From Corynebacterium sp. p3-SID1056 (GTDB lineage Bacteria; Actinomycetota; Actinomycetes; Mycobacteriales; Mycobacteriaceae), in the NCBI RefSeq assembly GCF_025152525.1, contig NZ_JALXXL010000001.1, positions 186,001 to 250,000 on the forward strand: a DNA stretch of 64,000 nt. Reading direction: 5' to 3'. The notes beneath the pieces are model-generated. The model saw nothing but the letters and a program-made list of their open reading frames with translations. It was not told the DNA's origin and searched no databases. Positions 8,601-17,175 of the stretch are shown in pieces; the stretch's first letter is position 1; each line of letters opens with the position of its first letter. The translations under genes and the position numbers were made by a program.

Positions 8601-9076
8601 GCGCGGCGCTCCTCGGGGCGCGATTCCAGGATCTCCGAAAGCTTGCCCTGGCCGACGATGATGTGCATCTCGCGGCCGATGCCGGAGTCCGACAGCAGTT
8701 CCTGGATGTCCATCAGGCGGGCTTTAGCGCCGTTGATTTCGTACTCGGAGGCGCCGTCGCGGAACATGCGGCGGGTGATCGCCACCTCGGTGTACTCGAT
8801 GGGCAGGTGCTTATCGCTGTTGTCGAAGGTGAGCGTGACCTCGGCGCGGCCCAGCGGCTTGCGCTCGCCCGCGCCCGCGAAGATGACGTCCTGCATCTTC
8901 CCGCCGCGCAGGTTCTTCGCCCCTTGCTCACCCATCACCCACGCGAGCGCATCTACCACGTTGGATTTGCCCGAGCCGTTGGGGCCGACGACGGCGCAAA
9001 TGCCGGGCTCGAACTTCATCGTGGTCGCCGAAGCGAAGGACTTAAATCCTTTCAGCGTCAGCGATTTCAGGTGCAT
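5633..9076 (-). CDS. smc: Chromosome segregation ATPase SMC
   Basis: Condensin core ATPase that organises and segregates chromosomes with ScpA and ScpB. The 1147 residues have the N-terminal Walker A (GPNGSGKSNVVDAL, about 32), two long coiled-coil arms (about 170-480 and 640-960) rich in Ala/Glu/Gln/Arg, a central hinge (about 490-630), and the C-terminal ABC signature LSLLSGGEKSLTALAF followed by Walker B FYVLDEVEAALDD. The ATG is preceded at 7 nt by TAAACT on the minus strand, so the transcript is probably leaderless. acyP lies just upstream and ftsY downstream across the repeat array. Confidence 0.98.
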   Translation of the reverse strand: MHLKSLTLKGFKSFASATTMKFEPGICAVVGPNGSGKSNVVDALAWVMGEQGAKNLRGGKMQDVIFAGAGERKPLGRAEVTLTFDNSDKHLPIEYTEVAITRRMFRDGASEYEINGAKARLMDIQELLSDSGIGREMHIIVGQGKLSEILESRPEERRAFIEEAAGVLKHRRRKEKAQRKLTGMQANLDRLSDLTEELGKQLKPLARQAEAAKRAATVQSTLREARLSLAGHQVVTLRASLADATSAAQALAEQVETATAVLEEAEQAQAEIEFEQEEAQPKAEQAQKAWFDLSTLAERVSATVRIATERAQHSGTQVPYAGQDPDHLLRRAEFADEEYAEALEAAEEAAEKLETLREEVAEKQEAFDAAEREHMAQVRAIADRREGVVRLLAQEESQQAAITAAEDEVARLTELLEETRARARTAEQEAREAAEALAEVDTQRAPLDEEHVRAYTESDAADKRLEQLRAEQRERERAVFTLESRIATLVEQAPRPQAAEVLADFAPLAGLLRADDGMDRALAAALGAHAEALTGEVTPSAVAQLADAARTIVIDTHGGATWRLDTDAKVDWLLDHVRVDDSVLGPVTRLLVDVAVADTLDAARELVAEDPRLRAVTREGVLVGEGWVAAGTGSTTAVEVTAQIEQARGELEVAQAQLEELSGTLEGAKLAAEDARVAAAAAKAALREHDAEAQRLGRDQERLEKQWQANSGEHERAAQRATEAEGRLAARREELAQTRDRLARVNAEDEPSEEPSTAQRDAAQQELAQVKAMEMEATLASRTAQQAAEQRAGRGDALRRQAEHEKQAKARHDAAMQKRRAQAELAQAVAEQGRDVAARVQDALSRAGAERDRWQAGVAKLQAQLQQARSQVSAARQTLKRLTDSSHNSEIAQSQAQVRIDEAEKKITESLGIAIPDLLRDYTPGEEFDEASEKARLAQAEKDLRALGKVNPLALEEFKALEERYAFLSTQLDDVIQAREDLIGVINDVDGQILQLFTDAWKDVEAEFPRVFHTLFPGGEARLILTEPEDMLATGIEIEARPPGKKVKRLSLLSGGEKSLTALAFLVAIFRARPSPFYVLDEVEAALDDVNLRRLIALLKELREDSQLIVITHQKPTMDVANVLYGVTMRGDGVTRVLSQRMQPAAD

Positions 9077-9083
9077 TGCTGTG

Positions 9084-9089
9084 AGTTTA
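9084..9089 (-). promoter_or_regulatory. smc -10 box, leaderless promoter
   Basis: The minus strand reads TAAACT, then seven bases, then the smc ATG. That spacing puts the transcription start on or beside the A of the start codon, and there is no Shine-Dalgarno site. Confidence 0.65.
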
Positions 9090-9113
9090 CCTTCCTAGGC
9101 CAGTGCTCGTTAC

Positions 9114-9416
9114 CTAGCGCTCCTCGAAGCCTGTGGCACCGCGCGGCTCTCCGTACTGCGTGCCGACGAACTCCACCCGGCCGGGCCGGCGCGTGGTCGT
9201 CCGCTCCTCGCGCAGCAGCGCAAGCAGCCTCTCCGTCTGCTCGCGGGTGCCCTCGGCGACGACCTCGACGCGGCCGTCGGCAAGGTTCTTCGCGTACCCG
9301 CTCAGCCCCAGCTCCAGGGCGCGGGAGCGGGTCCACCAACGAAAACCCACGCCCTGGACGTGTCCATGGACGTGGGCTGTGAGACGTACGTGCGTGTTGT
9401 CAGTGTGAGCAGCCAT
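9114..9416 (-). CDS. acyP: Acylphosphatase
   Basis: Small (100-residue) alpha/beta enzyme hydrolysing acyl phosphates such as carbamoyl phosphate or 1,3-bisphosphoglycerate. The signature [13 protein letters not shown] contains the phosphate-binding Arg, and the second signature [16 protein letters not shown] contains the catalytic Asn; the length is typical. A TAGTGT -10 lies 6 nt before the ATG, suggesting leaderless translation. It sits between the AGCS transporter and smc, as in other actinobacteria, without an obvious functional link to smc. Confidence 0.95.
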   Translation of the reverse strand: MAAHTDNTHVRLTAHVHGHVQGVGFRWWTRSRALELGLSGYAKNLADGRVEVVAEGTREQTERLLALLREERTTTRRPGRVEFVGTQYGEPRGATGFEER

Positions 9417-9422
9417 GCTCCC

Positions 9423-9428
9423 ACACTA
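9423..9428 (-). promoter_or_regulatory. acyP -10 box, leaderless promoter
   Basis: TAGTGT on the minus strand followed by six bases and the acyP ATG. This is the same arrangement as at smc and dnaE. Confidence 0.45.
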
Positions 9429-9435
9429 ATGGTGC

Positions 9436-10938
9436 TTACTGCTCCGGGTGATCCGCGACCTTCAAGTCCTCGGCACTGCGGCGGGTGACCGGGTCGGAGC
9501 CATCCCAGAACTCCACGTTCTTCAGCTCCGGCAGCATGTCGCGGTGGAAGACTGGGTCGACGCCCTTGGTGCGCTGCTCGCTGAAGTTGCGCAGCAGCTT
9601 GAAGGCCACCCCGCCCAGCGGCACGATCGCGATGATGTTGATGATCGCCATGGTGCCCGCCATCGTGTCGCCCAACGCCCACACCAGCGGCAGGGAGCCG
9701 AATGCGCCGAAGATAACAAAGCCGATAACCCCGAGACGGAAGATCAGCATGACCGTCTTGGAGCTGGTGAGGTACTCCACGTTTGCCTGCGCAAGGTAGT
9801 AGTTACCAATCACCGAGGAAAACGCGAGGAAGAAGAGAATGAACGTCACCGCGTGCGCGCCCCAGACGCCGACGGAGTCCGCGAGCGCAGACTGCGTCAG
9901 CGCAGCGCCCTGAATGTCGTCCATGCCGTAGGTCACGGCCGGGCCGAGCAGCACAATAAACGCGGTGATGGTGCACACCACCAGGGTGTCGAAGTACACG
10001 CCGAGCGTCTGCACCAGGCCCTGCTTCACCGGGTGCGAGACGGTCGCGGTCGCCGCCGCGTTCGGGGCGGAGCCCTGGCCGGCCTCGTTAGAGAACAGAC
10101 CACGGCGCATACCGAAGGCGAACGCCGCACCCACGGTAGCGCCGGCGACCTGCTGCAGGCCGAGCGCGTGGCCGACGATCAGGCTGATCATGCCCGGCAC
10201 CTCGGAGATGTTCATGATGACCACGGCAAGGCCAATGAGGATGTAGGCGATAGCCATGAACGGCACGATGATCTGCGTGGCACTGGCGATGCGGGTCACG
10301 CCGCCGAAGATGATCAGCGCGGTCAGGGCGGCAATCACGGCAGCGACGATGACCTTCATGGTGACCGAGTCGGTCTCCAGGGAGCCGCCGACAGCCTCGA
10401 CGATGGAGTTGGTCTGGATGGCGTTGAAGACAAAGCCGTAGGTCAGCGACAGGGCGACGGCGAAGATGATGGCCAGCGGGCGCCAGTTCAGACCGCGCGT
10501 CATGTAGTAGGCGGGACCACCGTGGTAGTTGCCGTCCTCATCCTTGGTCTTCCACAACTGTGCCAGCGTGGACTCGACGAACGCGGTGGCACCGCCGACG
10601 ATCGCGATGATCCACATCCAGAACACCGCGCCGGGGCCGCCGACGGAGATCGCCAGCGCCACACCGGCGATGTTGCCAGTGCCCACGCGCGACGCGGCGG
10701 AGATGGTGAAGGCCTTGAAAGCGGAAATGCCGCCGTAGTCCTCATCCAGGTTGCGACCCTGCCGGTCCTTGCCCTGGGGCTTTTCGGTGACGGCCTTGAA
10801 CATTTCGGGCAAAAGTCGAACCTGCACGAAGATGGTGCGCAGGCCGAAGTAGATGCCGGCTGCCAGCAGCAGCCAGGGAACGATTTCCCAGATCACGCCG
10901 TTGAGCGTGTCGTTCACAAAGGAAGTTGCGGAATCCAT
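9436..10938 (-). CDS. Alanine/glycine:cation symporter family transporter
   Basis: Sodium-coupled amino acid carrier of the AGCS family. About 500 residues with roughly ten to eleven transmembrane helices. The family signature region GTGNIAGVALAISVGGPGAVFWMW is intact (about residue 95), as are the conserved FGMRRGLFSNEAGQGSAPNAAA loop (about 280) and GDTMAGTMAIINI near the end; each is longer than a single motif and only the key residues are shown. Two ATGs compete, at 10947 and 10938. The second has TAAGAT exactly 7 nt upstream and is preferred as a leaderless start. The likely substrate is Ala or Gly; specificity cannot be read from the sequence. Confidence 0.93.
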   Translation of the reverse strand: MDSATSFVNDTLNGVIWEIVPWLLLAAGIYFGLRTIFVQVRLLPEMFKAVTEKPQGKDRQGRNLDEDYGGISAFKAFTISAASRVGTGNIAGVALAISVGGPGAVFWMWIIAIVGGATAFVESTLAQLWKTKDEDGNYHGGPAYYMTRGLNWRPLAIIFAVALSLTYGFVFNAIQTNSIVEAVGGSLETDSVTMKVIVAAVIAALTALIIFGGVTRIASATQIIVPFMAIAYILIGLAVVIMNISEVPGMISLIVGHALGLQQVAGATVGAAFAFGMRRGLFSNEAGQGSAPNAAATATVSHPVKQGLVQTLGVYFDTLVVCTITAFIVLLGPAVTYGMDDIQGAALTQSALADSVGVWGAHAVTFILFFLAFSSVIGNYYLAQANVEYLTSSKTVMLIFRLGVIGFVIFGAFGSLPLVWALGDTMAGTMAIINIIAIVPLGGVAFKLLRNFSEQRTKGVDPVFHRDMLPELKNVEFWDGSDPVTRRSAEDLKVADHPEQ

Positions 10939-10945
10939 GGCGAGC

Positions 10946-10951
10946 ATCTTA
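10946..10951 (-). promoter_or_regulatory. AGCS transporter -10 box, leaderless promoter
   Basis: TAAGAT on the minus strand, seven bases, then ATG at 10938. If used, it rules out the ATG at 10947, which overlaps the hexamer. Confidence 0.6.
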
Positions 10952-11022
10952 TCTGGTGAGACAAGATCTCTTGCAACTCAAATGTTGGCTCCCCCACATT
11001 CGTGGGCGCAGCCCCGCCTACG

Positions 11023-11844
11023 CTACCTTGCCTGGCACACCGGGCAGAAGTAGCAGGAGCGCCCACCGACCACGCGCTTTGCAATCTCGGTGCCGCACCG
11101 GGCGCACGGCCGACCCGCCTGCCCGTAAGCGTTGAGCGAGCGGGAGAAGTAGCCGGAGGCGCCGTTGACGTTGACGTAGAGCGAATCGAAGCTCGTCCCG
11201 CCCTGCGCCAGCGCCTTTTCCATCACCTCGCGCGCCTGTGCGAGGACCTCGACGGTGTCCCGTTGGCGTAGCGAGCGCGCCATCCGCCACGGTTTCACGC
11301 GCGCGGCCCACATCGCCTCGTCGGCATAAATTGAGCCAATCCCGCTGACGATTTCCTGGTTCAGCAGTACCGTCTTGAGCGCGGAACGCCTGGTACGCAT
11401 GGCGCGGGCGGTAGTGGTTGCATCGAAGCGCGGGTCGAAGGGATCACGCGCGATGTGGGCGACCGGGGCAGGTACCTCGCCATCGAATTCCGCGTACTGC
11501 CACATTCCGAACGTGCGCTGATCAACGAAGTCGAGCTGCGTGTTGCCCAGCTGCGCGCGGATGCGCACGTGCGGGCTCGTCACCCCGCCTGGCGGGCCCA
11601 CGAGCATCTGCCCGCTCATGCGGAGGTGCACCACGAGCGCTGCCCCGTTATCCAGCGTCAGCCACAAATACTTGCCGCGCCTGCCAGTGCCGGTGATAGT
11701 TCTACCCGGCAAGATCCTGGTCAGGTCTTCCGTGTTGCCGCGCACCGCGCGCGGGTGCAGCACCTCAACGGTGTCAAAGGTGCGGCCCACAAGATGCGCG
11801 TCGAGGCCGCGGCGCACCACCTCTACCTCGGGCAGCTCCGGCAA
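11023..11844 (-). CDS. mutM: Formamidopyrimidine-DNA glycosylase
   Basis: Base-excision repair glycosylase/AP lyase that removes 8-oxoguanine and formamidopyrimidines. The 273 residues start [11 protein letters not shown] after the initiator. Pro2 is the catalytic nucleophile and Glu3 the general acid, which fixes the start as the TTG immediately following the rnc stop (TAATTG). A central helix-two-turn-helix and the C-terminal zinc finger CARCG...CYFCPVCQ are present. TTG initiation with zero spacing to rnc suggests translational coupling in a sepIVA-DUF177-rnc-mutM operon. Confidence 0.97.
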   Translation of the reverse strand: MPELPEVEVVRRGLDAHLVGRTFDTVEVLHPRAVRGNTEDLTRILPGRTITGTGRRGKYLWLTLDNGAALVVHLRMSGQMLVGPPGGVTSPHVRIRAQLGNTQLDFVDQRTFGMWQYAEFDGEVPAPVAHIARDPFDPRFDATTTARAMRTRRSALKTVLLNQEIVSGIGSIYADEAMWAARVKPWRMARSLRQRDTVEVLAQAREVMEKALAQGGTSFDSLYVNVNGASGYFSRSLNAYGQAGRPCARCGTEIAKRVVGGRSCYFCPVCQAR

Positions 11845-12618
11845 TTACGCCCCCTCAGCGTTACCGGCGACCCGCTCCGGGTGGTCGTGCAGGAACCCCA
11901 ACGCCTTGCTGGCAGCCTCCTGCTCTGCGAGCTTCTTGCTTGAGCCCTTGCCGTGGCCGAGGACGACGTCGCCAGAGCGCACTTCACAGCGGAAGCGCTT
12001 CTGGTGGTCCGGGCCCGAGGAGGTGCACACGTACTCCGCCACCTGCGCACCCAAGCCCGCAAGTCGCTCCTGCAGCGAGGTCTTCCAGTCGCGGTGCGCA
12101 CCCGCTGCGGTGGCGTTGTTGAGTTTCTCGGCGAACAGGTCAAGGATCACATCGCGGGTGCACTCGAAACCGTGCGCGAGGTAAATCGCGCCGAAGAGCG
12201 CCTCCGTCGTGTCTGCCAAAATCGAGCTCTTGTTGCGGCCCCCGCCGAGTTCTTCGCCGCGGCCCAGCAGAATGTGCGCACCCAGGTTGATCTCGCGGGC
12301 GACGTCCGCCAATCCGTAGCGCGACACGATCGAGGCGCGCATCGGCGACAGGTCCGACTCCGGGCGCGAGGGGTACAGTTCGAAGAGCTTCGTCGCAACG
12401 GTAAGTCCCAGCACCGCATCGCCCAAGAACTCGAGGCGCTCGTTGTTGGGCAGCGTGCCGTGTTCGTTGGCGAAAGAACGGTGCGTCAAGGCGTGGCGCA
12501 GTTCCTCGTCGCCAAGCTGCACGCCGATCCGCTCGAGCAACGGCTGATGGTCAACCGCCTCGAAGGCTTTCTGCCACGCTTCAACATGCGTGAGCCGCTT
12601 CTTCTTTGAGCGGCTCAC
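11845..12618 (-). CDS. rnc: Ribonuclease III
   Basis: Double-strand-specific endoribonuclease for rRNA and mRNA processing. About 257 residues. The RNase III signature NNERLEFLGDAVLGL (about 60-75) contains the catalytic acidic residues, with the second acidic cluster in ADTTEALFGAIY. A C-terminal double-stranded RNA-binding domain starts at DWKTSLQERL. The start is GTG at 12618, overlapping the DUF177 stop as GTGA, with GGAGAA 6 nt upstream. The frame is open further upstream, but that part overlaps DUF177 and is not needed. Confidence 0.97.
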   Translation of the reverse strand: MSRSKKKRLTHVEAWQKAFEAVDHQPLLERIGVQLGDEELRHALTHRSFANEHGTLPNNERLEFLGDAVLGLTVATKLFELYPSRPESDLSPMRASIVSRYGLADVAREINLGAHILLGRGEELGGGRNKSSILADTTEALFGAIYLAHGFECTRDVILDLFAEKLNNATAAGAHRDWKTSLQERLAGLGAQVAEYVCTSSGPDHQKRFRCEVRSGDVVLGHGKGSSKKLAEQEAASKALGFLHDHPERVAGNAEGA

Positions 12619-13151
12619 AGGAACTTCTCCAGGTCCGCCCACCGCGGGTCGACCAGGTTGTTTTCCTCGCCCGAGACGCCGTCCGGTGCCGGGACGTCGG
12701 TGTCGCCGTCGCACTCCGGCTCGCAGACCGGGTTAAACGGCAAGGTCAACCCAGCCTCGTCCACGAAGGCTTGCTCCACGTCCACCGTGTCGTTTTCGAT
12801 CCGGCGGATCTCATCGCCCGAGCCCTTGTCCTCGTCGGTCTCTGCATCGCCGACGATGAAGCCGTCCTCTGCCTCGAAGACCTGGGAGATGGTGATGGTG
12901 CGCGTTGGCGTGAGCGTCTTCAGGCAGCGCACGCACTGTCCCTCGAGCTGCGCGGTCACCGAGGCATCCACCAGCACCCCGGCGCCCAGCGGAGTAATTG
13001 TTGCTTCCACCTCGACCGGCTGGCCCTTCGGGATAGCAATCATCTCGGGGCCCACGCGCGACGGGCTCTCGCCGCTGCGGTGCACGGTCACAGGCATGCC
13101 GTCGCCGTGCAACGCATCGGCAACATTGAAGATGAAAGGATTCGTAGCCAT
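12615..13151 (-). CDS. DUF177 (YceD-like) protein
   Basis: Member of the DUF177 family, linked to 23S rRNA and large-subunit accumulation in other organisms. The 178 residues carry two Cys pairs, C73-x2-C76 and C143-x3-C147, that look like metal ligands, and an acidic loop between them. In many bacteria this gene precedes rpmF (ribosomal protein L32). Here it is followed directly by rnc with a 4-nt overlap, so coupled translation with RNase III is likely. A run AGGGG lies 6 nt before the ATG. Confidence 0.88.
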   Translation of the reverse strand: MATNPFIFNVADALHGDGMPVTVHRSGESPSRVGPEMIAIPKGQPVEVEATITPLGAGVLVDASVTAQLEGQCVRCLKTLTPTRTITISQVFEAEDGFIVGDAETDEDKGSGDEIRRIENDTVDVEQAFVDEAGLTLPFNPVCEPECDGDTDVPAPDGVSGEENNLVDPRWADLEKFL

Positions 13152-13193
13152 AACAGCCCCTACCCTACAACCACTCGAGCACCTTCAGCGGTG

Positions 13194-13991
13194 CTAGTAC
13201 TGATCCCGCTGCTCGCCGCGGGAACGACGCGGGTAGCGGCGCGGCTCGTAGTGGCTGGACGCCTCGTCGCGCTCCGCGCGGCGCCCGGCGGTGTCCCCGC
13301 CTCCGCCCACACCGGCACCGCGGCGCAGCGCGGAGCGGTCGGAGGACACGGTGCGCAGCACCGAGGACAGGGCCTCTTCAAACTCGGCCAGCTTGGAATC
13401 GACGTACTCATCGCACTCGCGACGCAGGCGCGAGGACTCGGAGTGCGCGTTTTCCACCAGTCGGTGTGCTTCCTCGTCCGCGCGGCGCATGACCTCGGAC
13501 TCGGCGATGAGGTGTTCCTGCTGTGCCAGGCCCTCGTCAACCGAGCGCTGGTATTGCTGCTTGCCGTCCTCTACCAATCGCTCCGCCTCGCTGTGCGCGG
13601 CGTTGAGGGTGGCGTCGGCCTCCTCGCGCGCGTCGGAGACAAGGCGGTCTGCGTCTTCCTCGGAGCGGGAGAGCAACGCGGTCGCCTGGGCCTGCGCGTC
13701 GTGCAGCACGGCGTCGGCCTGCGCCTGGGCGTCGTCGACCAGCTGCTTCGCCTCCGCCTCCGCGTCACCGACCAGCTGGTGGGCGCGGTCCTCAGCGCCG
13801 CGGAGGATCTCGTCCTGGTTATCCAGCACGTCCTGCGCGTCGTCGATCTCGGCGGGCAGGGCTTCGCGGATATCGTCGAGAAGCGTGAGCATCTCGCTGC
13901 GCGGAACCATGCAGTTGGAGGTCATGGGCACGCCCATGGCGGCCTCTACAGTTTCAACGAGCTCATCTAGTGCTTCAAAAACGCGATACAT
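13194..13991 (-). CDS. sepIVA: DivIVA-like septation protein SepIVA
   Basis: Coiled-coil protein of 265 residues. It begins MYRVFEALDELV as DivIVA-type N-termini do. A long heptad region rich in Ala/Glu/Asp/Gln (about 45-215) includes repeated blocks such as AEAEAKQLVDDAQAQA, and the C-terminus is Gly/Arg-rich. The mycobacterial orthologue next to rnc is the essential septation factor SepIVA, and the gene order sepIVA-DUF177-rnc-mutM matches. A role at the division site or in polar growth is inferred from that. TAGACT lies 8 nt before the ATG, so the operon may start leaderless here. Confidence 0.85.
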   Translation of the reverse strand: MYRVFEALDELVETVEAAMGVPMTSNCMVPRSEMLTLLDDIREALPAEIDDAQDVLDNQDEILRGAEDRAHQLVGDAEAEAKQLVDDAQAQADAVLHDAQAQATALLSRSEEDADRLVSDAREEADATLNAAHSEAERLVEDGKQQYQRSVDEGLAQQEHLIAESEVMRRADEEAHRLVENAHSESSRLRRECDEYVDSKLAEFEEALSSVLRTVSSDRSALRRGAGVGGGGDTAGRRAERDEASSHYEPRRYPRRSRGEQRDQY

Positions 13992-14025
13992 GGCTCCTAA
14001 GTCTACTGCCTCTCAGACACAGAAG

Positions 14026-14053
14026 GGGCCCACGCCACGAAAGACGCGGGCCC
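14026..14053. terminator. Stem-loop downstream of gdhA
   Basis: GGGCCCACG (14026-14034) pairs with CGCGGGCCC (14045-14053) around a 10-nt loop; one pair is G:U on the minus-strand RNA. It lies between the gdhA stop and sepIVA. The T-tail on the gdhA side is poor (CCTTCTGTG). Confidence 0.5.
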
Positions 14054-14078
14054 TGAACGTGTGCGTGTAAAGCGCTCG

Positions 14079-15446
<1,368 letters not shown>

Positions 15447-15488
15447 TTAGGCAGTAGGTTTTAGAATCGTGAAACAGCTTACAACAGG

Positions 15489-15508
15489 TTTCGGTCTCAC
15501 GATAGAAA
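15489..15508. promoter_or_regulatory. Candidate AmtR-like operator upstream of gdhA
   Basis: The sequence TTTCGGT-CTCACG-ATAGAAA compares well with the corynebacterial AmtR consensus TTTCTAT-N6-ATAGAAA. The right half matches 7/7 and the left half 5/7, with the correct 6-nt spacer. It lies 64-83 bp upstream of the gdhA ATG, just beyond a TGTAAGCT extended -10 on the minus strand, a plausible place for repression. Regulation of gdh by AmtR is known in C. glutamicum; the call here is inference from the match. Confidence 0.45.
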
Positions 15509-15538
15509 ACAGATGCCGCCTCCACCGGTACCGACCGA

Positions 15539-15544
15539 TAGAAT
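15539..15544 (+). promoter_or_regulatory. Glycerate kinase -10 box, leaderless promoter
   Basis: TAGAAT followed by seven bases and the ATG at 15552. It supports 15552 as start in preference to 15513 upstream or 15585 downstream. Confidence 0.65.
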
Positions 15545-15551
15545 GCCTGCA

Positions 15552-16745
15552 ATGTCCCCCGCACCCACGGAAAAAGGCACAAATATGAGCTTGATCACAC
15601 AAGACGCGGAAGGTGCCGAGGCACCCTCCCCGCGCATCCTGATTGCCCCCGACTCTTTCAAGGGCACCGCCACCGCCGAGCAGGCCGCCGAATGGCTCGG
15701 CGAGGGCGTGCGCAGCATCATCCGCGACGCCGAGATCACCCTGCTGCCCATGGCCGACGGCGGCGAGGGCACCTCCGCGCTCTTTACGGGCGAGCACATC
15801 ACGCTGCCCACCACCGATGCCGCCGGCCGCCTCACCGAGGCCACGTACACCTACGACGCCGAGACCACCACCGCGTTTATCGACGTCGCCGCCGCCTCCG
15901 GACTGCCCGCCGTCGCCGACCGAAAAGTACCGATGACCGGCGACACCTACGGCACCGGCGTACTCATCGCCGACGCCCAGACCCGCGGCGCAACCCGCAT
16001 TGTCTTGGGCCTCGGCGGCTCCGCCACCATCGACGGCGGCACCGGGATCCTCGTCGCGCTTGGTGCCAACCCGCTCGACGAGCGCGGCTACCAGCTCGCC
16101 CCCGGCGGCGGCTCGCTGCACAAGCTCGGCGATATCGACACCGCCAAAGTCAACATCCCGGCCGGCTCACTCGAATGGCACCTGCTTTTCGACGTCGCGT
16201 CGCCGGCCACCGGCCCCGAAGGCGCAGCCACCGTCTTCGGCCCTCAGAAGGGCGCGCAGGAAGACGAGGTCAAGGTGCTGGACGACGGGCTCGCGCGCCT
16301 GTGCGAGGTCGCCGGCGTGGATCCTGCCACCCCGGGCATGGGCGCTGCCGGCGGCGTGGCCATCGGCATTACCTGGCTGTCCAGCCTGCTGCACGGCAAC
16401 GCCGAGCACGTCCACCTGCAGCCCGGCGCGCGCACGGTCGCCGAAGCGAATGGCCTGGCCGAGGCGCTCGGCGCCGCATCGCTCGTGATTACCGGCGAGG
16501 GCCGCTTTGACGAGCAGACCGCGGCGGGCAAGGTCGTTGCCACGGTGTGCGAGATGGCCCGCGAGGTCGGCGAAGAGGGGCCGACGGTTGCCGTGGTTGC
16601 GGGGGAGTTTGACGGCGAGACCGACGAAGGGGTGCTCGCCGTTAAGTTGGAGGATATCGCCGATACCCGCGAGCAGCTCATCCGCGCGGGCAAGCAGGCG
16701 GCGGTGGCATACCTGAACGCCGGCCGCCAGGCCGGCGAGCGCTAG
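15552..16745 (+). CDS. Glycerate kinase (GarK family)
   Basis: Phosphorylates D-glycerate, feeding it into glycolysis. About 397 residues. Family motifs are APDSFKGTATAEQAAEWLGEG (key residues DSFKG) near the N-terminus, MADGGEGT (about 70), GLGGSATIDGGTG (about 155) and GEGRFDEQTAAGK (about 320). ATG 15552 has TAGAAT at 7 nt. ATG 15585 (MSLITQ) is an alternative but has only a weak upstream purine run. The 3' end overlaps the convergent gene by 4 bp (CTAG shared by both TAG stops). Confidence 0.93.
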   Translation: MSPAPTEKGTNMSLITQDAEGAEAPSPRILIAPDSFKGTATAEQAAEWLGEGVRSIIRDAEITLLPMADGGEGTSALFTGEHITLPTTDAAGRLTEATYTYDAETTTAFIDVAAASGLPAVADRKVPMTGDTYGTGVLIADAQTRGATRIVLGLGGSATIDGGTGILVALGANPLDERGYQLAPGGGSLHKLGDIDTAKVNIPAGSLEWHLLFDVASPATGPEGAATVFGPQKGAQEDEVKVLDDGLARLCEVAGVDPATPGMGAAGGVAIGITWLSSLLHGNAEHVHLQPGARTVAEANGLAEALGAASLVITGEGRFDEQTAAGKVVATVCEMAREVGEEGPTVAVVAGEFDGETDEGVLAVKLEDIADTREQLIRAGKQAAVAYLNAGRQAGER

Positions 16746-17140
16746 CGCAGGATCGTCACGGTCCAGGGGAACAGCGCGGGGAGCTCGAAGCGGTCCTGTT
16801 GCTCCAGCGCGACCGGATCTCGCGGCAGGTCCGCCTTCGGGGTAAGGATGCGGGACAGACCCATGGCGAGCCGGTTGTAGCTGTCCACCCCTTCGGCCTG
16901 AATGAGGTAGCGGTGCACCTCGGCACCTTCCTCGTCTGCGGTGAAGCCGCGGTCGGATTCGTAGGTGCGGGCGAATTCGGCGGTCACGTGGGCGTCGAGA
17001 AGCACTGGGCCCTGCGCTTCGAGCGAGGCGGAGCTGAGCTTTTCGCGACGGACCAGGATGTCGAGGGCGCGCTGGAAGGCCTCGGCGATTTCGCCTGCGT
17101 AGGCCGGCGGGACGAGGACGTCGAATTGGATTGTGGGCAT
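16742..17140 (-). CDS. Conserved hypothetical protein, 132 aa
   Basis: Soluble protein that I do not recognise. There is no signal peptide or transmembrane segment. The composition is acidic with alternating hydrophobic strands (IQFDVLVPP, LSSASLEAQGPVLLDAHVTA) and one helix (EIAEAFQRALDILVRREK). The C-terminus ELPALFPWTVTILR is strand-like. It is tail-to-tail with glycerate kinase, sharing a CTAG stop overlap, and divergent from the DUF4921 gene with only 35 bp between, so it probably has its own promoter. Codon usage resembles its neighbours, so it looks like a resident gene. Confidence 0.75.
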   Translation of the reverse strand: MPTIQFDVLVPPAYAGEIAEAFQRALDILVRREKLSSASLEAQGPVLLDAHVTAEFARTYESDRGFTADEEGAEVHRYLIQAEGVDSYNRLAMGLSRILTPKADLPRDPVALEQQDRFELPALFPWTVTILR

Positions 17141-17162
17141 GCGATAAGCCTAACCAAGGGTC

Positions 17163-17168
17163 TACGCT
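17163..17168 (+). promoter_or_regulatory. DUF4921 gene -10 box, leaderless promoter
   Basis: TACGCT, seven bases, then ATG at 17176. The 35-bp gap to the divergent gene leaves little room for any other promoter. Confidence 0.6.
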
Positions 17169-17175
17169 GGGACGC

